DNA of 43,384 nucleotides from Prolixibacteraceae bacterium. GTDB taxonomy: Bacteria; Bacteroidota; Bacteroidia; Bacteroidales; Prolixibacteraceae. The stretch is from positions 1-43,384 of the forward strand of contig JANQII010000309.1 of assembly GCA_028282195.1 (NCBI GenBank). Reading direction: 5' to 3'. A model generated the notes under the pieces. The model had not been told where the DNA came from. It saw nothing but the letters and a program-made list of their open reading frames with translations, and did no database searches. Of this stretch, positions 8,376-14,902 are shown piece by piece. Position 1 is the first letter of the stretch, and every line of letters starts with the position of its first letter. Position numbers and translations under genes: made by a program.

Positions 8376-9695
8376 TTATTTAAATAAAAAATCAGTGTTT
8401 TCAATTTCAGGCATTGCTATTGGTTCTGAATAGAGGAAAGCACCTGGAGGATCAACATATTCAAGGTCGTTGGCCAGATCGGTCAGTTGATTTTTCTGAT
8501 CATCGGTCATTGTTTGATAAACCTGGGCGAAATGTGTGGCATAGAGATAGATTATTTCTCCATCGTATTCACCATATTTTTCAGACAAACTTAAAACTTC
8601 AGATTCGCTGGCTGTACCGTTTAGGAAATTGCGTAATTCGGTAGCTATGTCTTCTCTCGTATCAACAAGGCTGGTAAGTGCATTTTTCTGAAGGTCAACC
8701 AAACCCGTAATTAAATCATGCTGTTCGTTGTTCAGGATATCCAGGAAATACTGTCCTGCATTTCCGGTTAATGTTTCGTCAATGGTATAGTTTGGGCCAC
8801 CGATCATTGCAGGCCAGTCTTTAATATAAAATGAACCGAAATAGGTACCTTGCCGTTCAGGGCAAAAATAGGTGTCACCTGTTACAGACCCGGCATACCA
8901 GGTATAAATTTCACTGGCATAAGTCATTACTGCAACATGGATATCTTTATCCAGGTTCATAGCCCGGGTAGGGTCGGTTAGACCATCTTCACCTGGCCAG
9001 TTCCCAATACCATTTAGGTTTTTAAGAGCCTGAATATCATTTTTTTGTTCGTCAGTCAGGGAATTAATAACCTGTCCAAATAGTTCTGCCCGGCCATAAC
9101 TTATTTCACCATCAATTTCATATAAATCGGCTGAAAAAGCTTTTACGGCATCCATATCCAGGCCTGTTGTTCCATCAGGTAAATCTCCTTCCAATAATCT
9201 GCGAAAGGCTTTGCATAGTGGAAAACGTTTATAGGCATATGCATTGATTTGATCAATTTGTTTATAAGCAGCAGAAACAAACAGGTCAATCTGTTCATCG
9301 GTAAGAATATTCAACATGTTCAAAGCAATAATTGGAACAAAGCTTGTATTGTGCCCCATATTCGTTTGATCATTGTCCCTAAAATATTGAAATCCGCAAT
9401 AATCAGCTACTTTACCGGGAGGTAAAAAAGTTTGTGCCCCCAGGTTTCCAGCCATAAAACCAAGCGCATCAAAAGCAATGGTTTTTTTCTGTGCTTCATC
9501 TGAAATCGCCTGGTCAATATTGTATTTGGGATTTTCGAATGGTTCTTCAGACGTATATTCGTCTTCCTCTTCAATAAGATCATCTACATCGTCTTCCTGA
9601 CAAGCCACCAACAGGCTGGCAGCTGTAATTAAACAGATTAGGATAAATAGCTGTCCTAAGCTGAATTCATTGTTTAAAAATTTGATTGATTTCAT
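8376..9695 (-). CDS. lipoprotein with two tandem ~155-residue modules, function unknown
   Basis: I do not recognise the family. The N-terminus is a signal with lipobox LLVAC (lipid cysteine 32), followed by a very acidic stretch (EDDVDDLIEEEDEY). The rest contains an internal duplication. Residues about 82-225 and 268-408 share AG...T(F/Y)..P....Y.GFQYFRD/GSFYIKD, then L(N/D)IL..EQ, a DGEI(S/I)Y segment, and end in LTDEQKNDIQAL or MTDDQKNQLTDL. These LTxxQ-like helices recall Spy/CpxP periplasmic chaperones, but that is only a loose resemblance. It is the last gene of a three-lipoprotein operon, 12 bases after the SMP-30-like gene. Predicted location is the membrane surface. Confidence 0.75.
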   Translation of the reverse strand: MKSIKFLNNEFSLGQLFILICLITAASLLVACQEDDVDDLIEEEDEYTSEEPFENPKYNIDQAISDEAQKKTIAFDALGFMAGNLGAQTFLPPGKVADYCGFQYFRDNDQTNMGHNTSFVPIIALNMLNILTDEQIDLFVSAAYKQIDQINAYAYKRFPLCKAFRRLLEGDLPDGTTGLDMDAVKAFSADLYEIDGEISYGRAELFGQVINSLTDEQKNDIQALKNLNGIGNWPGEDGLTDPTRAMNLDKDIHVAVMTYASEIYTWYAGSVTGDTYFCPERQGTYFGSFYIKDWPAMIGGPNYTIDETLTGNAGQYFLDILNNEQHDLITGLVDLQKNALTSLVDTREDIATELRNFLNGTASESEVLSLSEKYGEYDGEIIYLYATHFAQVYQTMTDDQKNQLTDLANDLEYVDPPGAFLYSEPIAMPEIENTDFLFK

Positions 9696-9707
9696 AGCTT
9701 TTGGATT

Positions 9708-10583
9708 TTATTGTTCATCGAAAACTTGTTTATAAACCCGGTTGTGCGTTGTGATATAAGCAAGCTTACTTTCACTTTCAGTAATACATATATTCGTTAT
9801 TGTACCCGGAATATCTATTGAATTAATTTGTTGGCCTGAAGAATTAAAAATCAGAATGTTTTCACTGGCTGCATAAACATTTCCACTGTTGTCAATGCTT
9901 AAACCATCAGCCTGTACCGATGCAAAAAGTTGTTTACTCCCTAAAGTCCCATCCGATGAAATCGGATACTGGTAAATTTTAGAAGCACCATGATCGGCAA
10001 CATACAGTTTAGAACCAGCAACATTGCCTATAATTCCGTTTGGTTTAACAAGATCGTCAATTACCCTAATTACTTCCCCTGTAGATGATTTTACACAATA
10101 GACATATTCCCCGGCTTGAGATAATGTTCCTGTATATATCGGATCGGTAAAATAAATATTGCCATTTGGTGCCTGCCAAACATCATTCGGTTCATTGTAT
10201 GAAGTATCTTCAAATTTGTCTGTAATTACGGTGATATTCTTCTCTGCATCAATTGTTACAAGTTGCTTGTTCCCTCCCTGGCAAACGATCATATCACCAT
10301 TGTTATCAAAATAAATACCATTAGCAGCTCCTGAATTACTAATAAAAACCTGGCTGCCGGTATTTTCATCCCATTTGTATATTTTGTTTGCCTGAATATC
10401 TGAAAAATACAAACTTCCATTATAAAAAGCAGGGCCTTCAGCAAATTGTAAATCACTTACTATCGTTTGCAATTCAGGTTCTTTAATTTCCGGCAATTCA
10501 TCATCTTGTTCACAGGCAATAAAAGGTACCAGAAAGAATAGGACCGAAAACATGGATATTATTTGAAACTTCTTTTTAGCCAT
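9708..10583 (-). CDS. SMP-30/gluconolactonase-like beta-propeller lipoprotein
   Basis: Six-bladed beta-propeller of the SMP-30/gluconolactonase/LRE type, whose members hydrolyse lactones using a divalent metal. Typical motifs are present: EGPAFYNGSLYFSDI near the start of the propeller, PNDVWQAPNGNIYFTDPIY in the middle, then KPNGIIG and ADGLSIDNSGNVY. Glu in EGPA and Asn in PND are the expected metal ligands. The signal peptide ends in a lipobox-like FIAC (cysteine 24). It is the middle gene of the operon, with 11-12 base gaps on both sides. The substrate is unknown and a non-enzymatic propeller is possible. Confidence 0.85.
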   Translation of the reverse strand: MAKKKFQIISMFSVLFFLVPFIACEQDDELPEIKEPELQTIVSDLQFAEGPAFYNGSLYFSDIQANKIYKWDENTGSQVFISNSGAANGIYFDNNGDMIVCQGGNKQLVTIDAEKNITVITDKFEDTSYNEPNDVWQAPNGNIYFTDPIYTGTLSQAGEYVYCVKSSTGEVIRVIDDLVKPNGIIGNVAGSKLYVADHGASKIYQYPISSDGTLGSKQLFASVQADGLSIDNSGNVYAASENILIFNSSGQQINSIDIPGTITNICITESESKLAYITTHNRVYKQVFDEQ

Positions 10584-10594
10584 AACAATCTTAT

Positions 10595-11173
10595 TTATTC
10601 GCGTGAATAATAAACTGACATAGATGCTGAAGAAAGAGTAATGTCTTCAATCGCATTTAGTAAAGCTTCCCGGTCAATCTTATTCGTAGAAACGGTAAAA
10701 ACCGGGTTTTCTGATAAAGCATAAACCGTATACCTGTATTTTTTTAGTCCGAGTCCTTGTGAACATGGTGGTGCATAAGCCATTTGGTTATTTACACTGT
10801 TTGTGCCCAGCGAGCCAATATTCGAAACATTTTTAGGTAAATTACTCACTGAAGGAGGAATATCATACAAAACCCAATACCAGTGAATATCGCTTGCAGA
10901 AACTTCATGGTCCATAATTAGCGCGAAAGAAACGGTTTCTTCCGGTGCTCCAGACCATTCAAGCGGGAGTGTGGCAGATGATCCGTCACAGGTGTATTCT
11001 TTGGGCAACAGGCTGTCGGCTTCAATTGATATACTTGATAAAGTAAAATCATATTCTTGCAAATCTGTGCTTTCTTCACTTTCGCAGCTAACCCAAAAAA
11101 ATCCACTTAGCAGCAAACAAAAAATTGAAAACCAGAAAAGCTGTGTAGTTTCTATTTTTTTGAATGGTTTCAT
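10595..11173 (-). CDS. YbhB/YbcL family (PEBP/Raf kinase inhibitor-like) lipoprotein
   Basis: Phosphatidylethanolamine-binding-protein fold. Visible motifs are YTCDGSSATLPLEWSGAPEE, the ligand-pocket stretch SFALIMDHE then HWYWVLYDIPPSVSNLP, and the GTNSVNNQMAYAPPC..G.KKYRYTVYAL block typical of bacterial YbhB/YbcL proteins. The N-terminal signal ends at WVSC (cysteine 30), so it is a lipoprotein; most family members are cytoplasmic or soluble periplasmic, so lipidation is a variation. It is the first gene of the three-lipoprotein operon, and the long intergenic region upstream holds the 21-bp repeat array. The ligand is not known. Confidence 0.88.
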   Translation of the reverse strand: MKPFKKIETTQLFWFSIFCLLLSGFFWVSCESEESTDLQEYDFTLSSISIEADSLLPKEYTCDGSSATLPLEWSGAPEETVSFALIMDHEVSASDIHWYWVLYDIPPSVSNLPKNVSNIGSLGTNSVNNQMAYAPPCSQGLGLKKYRYTVYALSENPVFTVSTNKIDREALLNAIEDITLSSASMSVYYSRE

Positions 11174-11293
11174 TGTTTTTGTTTTGTTTCAGTACCAAAT
11201 TAACGGATAGATCTCCGGATATCATATAGATTATCAATGATCATACGTAGAATCTCAATGAAATGATATTTTTGTTCAGTGAAAGATTTTGAC

Positions 11294-11321
11294 GAGTTAC
11301 GGGTTACGAGTTACGGGTTTT
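11294..11321. repeat. heptamer tandem repeat (GRGTTAC)
   Basis: GAGTTAC, GGGTTAC, GAGTTAC and GGGTTTT follow each other without gaps, a four-unit 7-bp tandem repeat immediately before the first CCTGTT repeat. Confidence 0.75.
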
Positions 11322-11323
11322 GT

Positions 11324-11488
11324 CTTCCTGTTGCTTAGTTAACCTTCCCTGTTAGCTTATTATTGCTTCCTGTTGCATAAGTGCCTGTCCCTGTTGTATT
11401 TTTTCGCTTCCTGTTACAGTTTCAATTAATCCTGCTACTATTTTATGTCTTCCTGTTATATATTTAGCTTTCCCTGTTCGACAGGAAG
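11324..11488. promoter_or_regulatory. array of eight direct repeats with a 21-bp period (candidate regulator-binding array)
   Basis: CCTGTT, usually within CTTCCTGTT or TTCCCTGTT, begins at 11327, 11348, 11369, 11390, 11410, 11431 (as CCTGCT), 11452 and 11473. The spacings are 21, 21, 21, 20, 21, 21 and 21 bases, so all copies face the same side of the helix. Sequences between the motifs are unrelated, which points to protein binding and not to a decayed minisatellite. The last copy is followed at once by an inverted copy (ACAGGAAG, 11481-11488). LytTR proteins are known to bind about 9-bp direct repeats at this pitch, and a LytTR system lies downstream. The rest of 11174-11869 has no gene. 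Confidence 0.75.
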
Positions 11489-11538
11489 CACTGATGTTGG
11501 TGCAGGGGGTGAAATCTAAAAAGGATGGGTGGAACCTT

Positions 11539-11567
11539 CACAGGACGAACCAAAATATGCACAGGAC
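11539..11567. repeat. inverted-orientation copies of the same motif, 21 bp apart
   Basis: CACAGGAC occurs at 11539-11546 and 11560-11567, again exactly 21 bases apart but on the opposite strand to the main array. A third CACAGGAC at 11829-11836, with similar following bases (ACTAAGTAGATTG against ACTGAGCGTATTG), lies just before the small membrane-protein gene. Confidence 0.6.
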
Positions 11568-11745
11568 TGAGCGTATTGCACTTTATCTGTTTTTTTAGGG
11601 GGTCAAAATATCCAGTAATCTGGAATCAAGTATCCAGAATCATCGAATATCAATCAAATGTTGAAAACTAAGCATAGCCGAATAATCATTCTAAGCTTTT
11701 GTTTTATTAACTTGTGTGCTGATATTAAAAATGGATAAAATCAAC

Positions 11746-11819
11746 AAAGGGTGTATAATATATCCTTATATGGGTGGATATATACACCTTTGGTGGAGGA
11801 AAACGTTATACACCATAAT
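11746..11819. repeat. hairpin and left boundary of cassette unit 1
   Basis: A bulged hairpin (11746-11765 with 11776-11791, core GGATATATACACC) is followed by GTTATACACCATAAT at 11805-11819. That 15-mer is the inverse of ATTACGGTGTATAAA at 12955-12969 (13 of 15 match), so it marks the left edge of a unit holding the next two genes. GGTGTATAA at 11750-11758 can also pair with it. The core sequence seen in the two downstream elements is absent here. Confidence 0.55.
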
Positions 11820-11869
11820 AAATTGAAACACAGGACTAAGTAGATTGAACAAACTTTAAAACTAAAAAA

Positions 11870-12211
11870 ATGAAAAATGGTAAAATATGGTTAGTTCTAT
11901 TTGTGATACTCCTTATTGCAAATATTGTTATTGGTTCCCTATTTGTAATTACAAATAAGAATGAGAAAAACCTACAAAAAGAGATTCAGTTGGAGACTCT
12001 ACAAAAAGAATTAAATAGTAGAACTGATGAATATCTCGAAAATGCAAAAGAATTTAAATATTTGCTTGAAACAATTCTTGAGAACTCGAATGAGTTAAAA
12101 AAATACATGCTTGATTATGATGATATTGATGTAAATACTTTCGAGGAAAAACTTAGACAAAAAGTTGTTCGACTTGATATCTTAATAAAAGATATGGAAA
12201 ACGAAAAATAG
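11870..12211 (+). CDS. small membrane-anchored coiled-coil protein, unknown function
   Basis: I do not recognise this 113-residue protein. One hydrophobic segment at about residues 6-27 (WLVLFVILLIANIVIGSLFV) would anchor it. The rest is a highly charged helix rich in Glu, Lys and Leu that looks like a coiled coil. It ends two bases before the DUF2971 gene and is probably cotranscribed with it. Both lie inside cassette unit 1. No obvious Shine-Dalgarno site; the start sits in an A-rich stretch, as usual here. A role as partner of the DUF2971 protein is inference from position only. Confidence 0.65.
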   Translation: MKNGKIWLVLFVILLIANIVIGSLFVITNKNEKNLQKEIQLETLQKELNSRTDEYLENAKEFKYLLETILENSNELKKYMLDYDDIDVNTFEEKLRQKVVRLDILIKDMENEK

Positions 12212-12213
12212 AT

Positions 12214-12954
12214 ATGAAATCACTCTTCCATTACACATCAATAAATACCCTGGCTTTAATTTTATCATCCAAAAAAATTCGATTCAATAGATTGGATTTT
12301 GTAAATGACCCGCATGAAGGAAAATCTGGAGATTTTGGGTCTATATCAATGTACGTTTTTGTTTCCTGTTGGACAAAACATAAAGAAGAAAATTTGGCAT
12401 TATGGAATATGTACACTGAAAAAATGCGAGGAGTTCGAATTGAACTTTCACTTCCAATTTTTAATAGCCATAAAATTGGAGACCAAACAAATTATGTAAT
12501 TTCTGAAGATGAGTTTCTCAATGACAAAGATGGATTATACATTCTCGATGCTCAGAATAGACCCATAGACGTTATTTACACAAATGATAAAAACAGATTG
12601 TTTCCAAAAATTCAAAATGACATTGGATTAAAAACTTCCGAAATTGGAATTTCAAAAAAGACTATTTGGTCTATAGAAAATGAGTCTAGATTTATGATGC
12701 AAATAATACCGTATGACCCAAAAGTACCTAAAAGCAATTTTCCTGATGCATATGAAAAATTCATAGAGCAAAAAATTCCACCGTGTATAAATAATTACGA
12801 TGTCAAAATAAATCATAAAGCCTTCAAAGAAATGAAAATAACTATTGGACCAAAAGTTCAACCTGGCGACCGTGAGATCATTAAGTCATTAGTTTCAAAA
12901 TACAATCCGACAGCTAAAGTATTGGAAAGTTCGCTGATAAATGATATAAAATAA
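12214..12954 (+). CDS. DUF2971 domain protein
   Basis: The N-terminal pattern FHYTSINTLALILSSKKIRF, then NDPHEG, VSCWTK and ENLALWNMY, is that of DUF2971 proteins. The biochemical role of this family is not established; members are often found among accessory and phage-defence genes. The 246-residue protein appears complete and has no signal or membrane segment. It follows the small membrane protein by two bases. Its stop codon abuts the palindromic element that starts at 12955, as in a gene cassette where the gene fills nearly the whole unit. Confidence 0.8.
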   Translation: MKSLFHYTSINTLALILSSKKIRFNRLDFVNDPHEGKSGDFGSISMYVFVSCWTKHKEENLALWNMYTEKMRGVRIELSLPIFNSHKIGDQTNYVISEDEFLNDKDGLYILDAQNRPIDVIYTNDKNRLFPKIQNDIGLKTSEIGISKKTIWSIENESRFMMQIIPYDPKVPKSNFPDAYEKFIEQKIPPCINNYDVKINHKAFKEMKITIGPKVQPGDREIIKSLVSKYNPTAKVLESSLINDIK

Positions 12955-13099
12955 ATTACGGTGTATAAAGTACATATTTCAGAGCGGTGTTGGTGCGGTA
13001 ATGTAACTGCGGATTCTCGCATCACAGTCATGTCCTGACGGACACTGACGCTCACCGAAATCTACTCCGCAACATGTACCAACCGTTGGCAGACATAAT
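12955..13099. repeat. attC-like imperfect palindrome, copy 1
   Basis: Order of parts: ATTACGGTGTATAAA (end of unit 1), arm GTACATATTTCAGAG (12970-12984), GTGCGGTA (12993-13000), a hairpin core from GTCAT at 13027 to GACGCTC at 13053, arm CTCCGCAACATGTAC (13065-13079, 12 of 15 complementary to the first arm), then GTTGGCAGACATAAT (13085-13099, start of unit 2). The core matches the second element in 22 of 27 positions, while the arms differ but still pair. That is the signature of a folded recombination site or structured element. Confidence 0.7.
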
Positions 13100-13111
13100 A
13101 AAAAGAGCTTC

Positions 13112-13720
13112 ATGAAAATTTTAAAGCAAATATTAGTTGGTACAATAATTACAAACTTAATTGTATTATTCGCATTTGTAATAGTCTACTTTTTCAAATT
13201 CACAGGAGGATTTTCTACAAATCCAGAACATTGGTATACAGTAGGATCTTTGATTATTAGTTTTCTATCATTCTTAATCACTATAATAATTGCAGTTTAT
13301 GTGAGTGAAATAACTAAACAGACTACAAGATTCCCTGAGCAAAGAAAGCTATACAGAGAATTTCTAACGATGAATGATTATGTATTTGAATTACTACATT
13401 TAGATATTCAATACATGGATTTTCAGATTCGAATGGAAACCATAATTCGCCGACTCAATGTTTTAAAAGGCGAATCATTTATATTCAATGATACTGAACT
13501 TTATGAAAATGCAGTATGTAAATATCGGGATAAACTAGAGACAATTAGTCAAGAAGTTGGTCAAAAGTTTATTGACAATTCCTCCAAATATAATCATGAC
13601 AACAATGCACGGTTAGGACAAATAGCATTAAAGGATATTGACGATAATATTCGTGATAATTTCACTATCAATGAGGAAGCAAGATTTCTAATTGACTCAC
13701 TAAAAAAAGCAATGAAATGA
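13112..13720 (+). CDS. two-helix membrane protein, unknown function (cassette unit 2)
   Basis: I do not recognise the family. Two membrane segments are predicted at about residues 9-29 (GTIITNLIVLFAFVIVYFF) and 43-65 (TVGSLIISFLSFLITIIIAVY). A cytoplasmic helical region of about 135 residues follows with no known motif. This layout resembles small two-helix membrane proteins common in integron-like cassettes and phage-defence loci, but no function can be assigned. It is the only gene between GTTGGCAGACATAAT (13085) and its inverse ATTACGCCTGCAAAC (13724), with only three bases after the stop codon. Confidence 0.7.
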   Translation: MKILKQILVGTIITNLIVLFAFVIVYFFKFTGGFSTNPEHWYTVGSLIISFLSFLITIIIAVYVSEITKQTTRFPEQRKLYREFLTMNDYVFELLHLDIQYMDFQIRMETIIRRLNVLKGESFIFNDTELYENAVCKYRDKLETISQEVGQKFIDNSSKYNHDNNARLGQIALKDIDDNIRDNFTINEEARFLIDSLKKAMK

Positions 13721-13723
13721 AAA

Positions 13724-13868
13724 ATTACGCCTGCAAACATTTTGTAAATTGCATTGTGGGGCGTGCGGTACGTTGTCTCCGCTCCTTTCTTAACCGTCAT
13801 ATTCGGGCGAACACTGACGCTCTTCAAAATTCGTAATACAACTTACAACCTTACCATTATGTATAATT
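13724..13868. repeat. attC-like imperfect palindrome, copy 2
   Basis: Order of parts: ATTACGCCTGCAAAC (13724-13738, inverse of the unit 2 start in 12 of 15 positions), arm TTGTAAATTGCATT (13742-13755), GTGCGGTA (13763-13770), core from GTCAT at 13796 to GACGCTC at 13822, arm AATACAACTTACAA (13835-13848, 12 of 14 complementary), then TTACCATTATG at 13851. The order of parts and the core are the same as in the first element; the arms are unrelated in sequence to those of copy 1 but keep their pairing. Confidence 0.7.
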
Positions 13869-13944
13869 AAAAATTTTCCAGAATAGGCTTGAAAAGTTGG
13901 GGAAAGTACCAATATTTGGTATAATTTGAAGGAAATGAATGATT

Positions 13945-14196
13945 ATGAATAAAAATACTTCAATAATATTAGGGAATCATTTTGATTCGTTTGTGCAAAA
14001 CAGCATCTCAAAAGGAAGATATAAAAATGTTAGTGAGGTTATTCGTGCAGGACTAAGGTTGCTTGAAGAAGAAGAGAACAAACTAATTGCCTTAAAAAAA
14101 GCAATTCAGGATGGCATGGATAGTGGAATAGCAGAAGACTTCGATCCACAAGCACATTTAGAATCATTAAAAGCTAAACACAAAGGCAATGGCTAA
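13945..14196 (+). CDS. parD: ParD-type (ribbon-helix-helix) antitoxin
   Basis: Short antitoxin with the N-terminal ribbon-helix-helix pattern TSIILGNHFDSFVQNSISKGRYKNVSEVIRAGLRLLEEEE typical of ParD, shown here across residues 4-43, and a C-terminal tail that would wrap the toxin. Three in-frame or nearby ATGs exist; 13939 (two residues longer) is equally possible, and 13945 is chosen because the conserved region starts directly after it. It overlaps the parE reading frame by eight bases. Since that toxin gene carries an internal stop, the antitoxin may now be an orphan. It would also be expected to autoregulate the operon. Confidence 0.85.
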   Translation: MNKNTSIILGNHFDSFVQNSISKGRYKNVSEVIRAGLRLLEEEENKLIALKKAIQDGMDSGIAEDFDPQAHLESLKAKHKGNG

Positions 14197-14488
14197 ATTT
14201 CGTTTGACCAACAAGGCTGTTGAAGATTTAGCTGGTATTTGGAATTATACTTTTGATACCTGGTCTGAAAATCAAGCTGACAAATACTACAAGACTTTGC
14301 TGGATCATTGAAAGGAAATTGCTAAAAACCCAAAATTAGGCAAAAGTTATAGTAATGTGGAAAAGTCCCTCATGGGATTAAATGTAAATAAACACATTAT
14401 TTTCTACCGCCAACTATCTGAAGACCTTGTAGAGATTACAAGAATTCTATATGAAATGATGGATTTAAAGAGACGTTTAGAGGAATAA
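14189..14488 (+). pseudogene. parE: ParE-type toxin gene interrupted by an in-frame TGA
   Basis: Reading from ATG 14189 gives MAKFRLTNKAVEDLAGIW, a WSENQADKYYKTLLDH stretch, then a TGA at codon 41 (14309-14311). The same frame continues with KEIAKNPKLGKSY, VNKHIIFYRQ and VEITRILYEMMDLKRRLEE to a normal TAA at 14486. Apart from the stop, this is a full-length ParE of the RelE/ParE superfamily. TGA could have arisen from TGC or TGT by one change. As read, the product is cut before its active region, so the toxin is probably dead. A sequencing error cannot be excluded. Confidence 0.85.
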
Positions 14489-14507
14489 TATCCAGTATCA
14501 ATAAATT

Positions 14508-14549
14508 GAGCATCTAGCATCTAGCATTTGGCATCCCGCATCAACCATC
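14508..14549. repeat. heptamer tandem repeat (NNNCATC type)
   Basis: Six units of seven bases: GAGCATC, TAGCATC, TAGCATT, TGGCATC, CCGCATC and AACCATC. It lies at the edge of the symporter fragment, and a shorter trace of it (CCAGCATC) lies at the same place beside the intact symporter gene near 17504. Confidence 0.7.
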
Positions 14550-14714
14550 CAACCTCTTAAAATAATCCTTAGCAGCTTTCCGTACTTTTCAGGGAAGGAG
14601 TAGGGCACTAATCATAGTTGGGAATGCCATTAAGGCAAAGGCAAAGTCGAAAAAGCTGATAACTACCCGCAGTTGAGATACAGCACCAACCACCACCAGA
14701 ATAACAACCAGGTA
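14538..14714 (-). pseudogene. 3' fragment of a sodium:alanine symporter gene
   Basis: This 177-base segment aligns without gaps to 17507-17683, the end of the intact symporter gene, at about 89% (20 differences by my count). On the minus strand it reads YLVVILVVVGAVSQLRVVIS, then FALMAFPTMISALLLP, a stop, and KVRKAAKDYFKRLDG. Many differences from the intact gene are synonymous, so this copy spent time under selection as a working gene, probably in another lineage, before being cut. It forms the left bracket of the toxin-antitoxin island. Bases 14715-14858 show nothing clear. Confidence 0.85.
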
Positions 14715-14858
14715 AAATAGTATTGGCAATGCGCATTAATGAGTACAAACTTAATCTGTATGGTTTACAACAATGAATCCCTGAAGTTTCGGGATACAAA
14801 TTGACGCCAGTCAAAAGGGATAAAATACCAATGTATTGTAAGATATTATAACATTATG

Positions 14859-14889
14859 TTGTTCTGAAATAAAACAGTGTGTATATTTG
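14859..14889 (+). promoter_or_regulatory. promoter of the Panacea toxin-antitoxin operon
   Basis: TTG at 14859-14861 and TATATTTG at 14882-14889 (a perfect TAnnTTTG) are separated by 20 bases, the usual Bacteroidota spacing. The -7 box overlaps the GTG at 14879, which rules that codon out as the start and supports ATG 14903 with a very short leader. Confidence 0.7.
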
Positions 14890-14902
14890 TATTGAAAACG
14901 AT

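Noticed and set aside
11324-11488. CRISPR array
   Set aside because: The repeated part is only 6-9 bases with spacers of about 12-15 bases, and there are no cas genes; the spacing fits DNA-binding sites.
14189-14488. Selenocysteine at the parE TGA
   Set aside because: No SECIS-like hairpin was recognised and ParE toxins are not selenoproteins; mutation is simpler.
14879-14902. GTG 14879 as start of the Panacea antitoxin
   Set aside because: The codon lies inside a perfect -7 promoter box, so it would not be transcribed.
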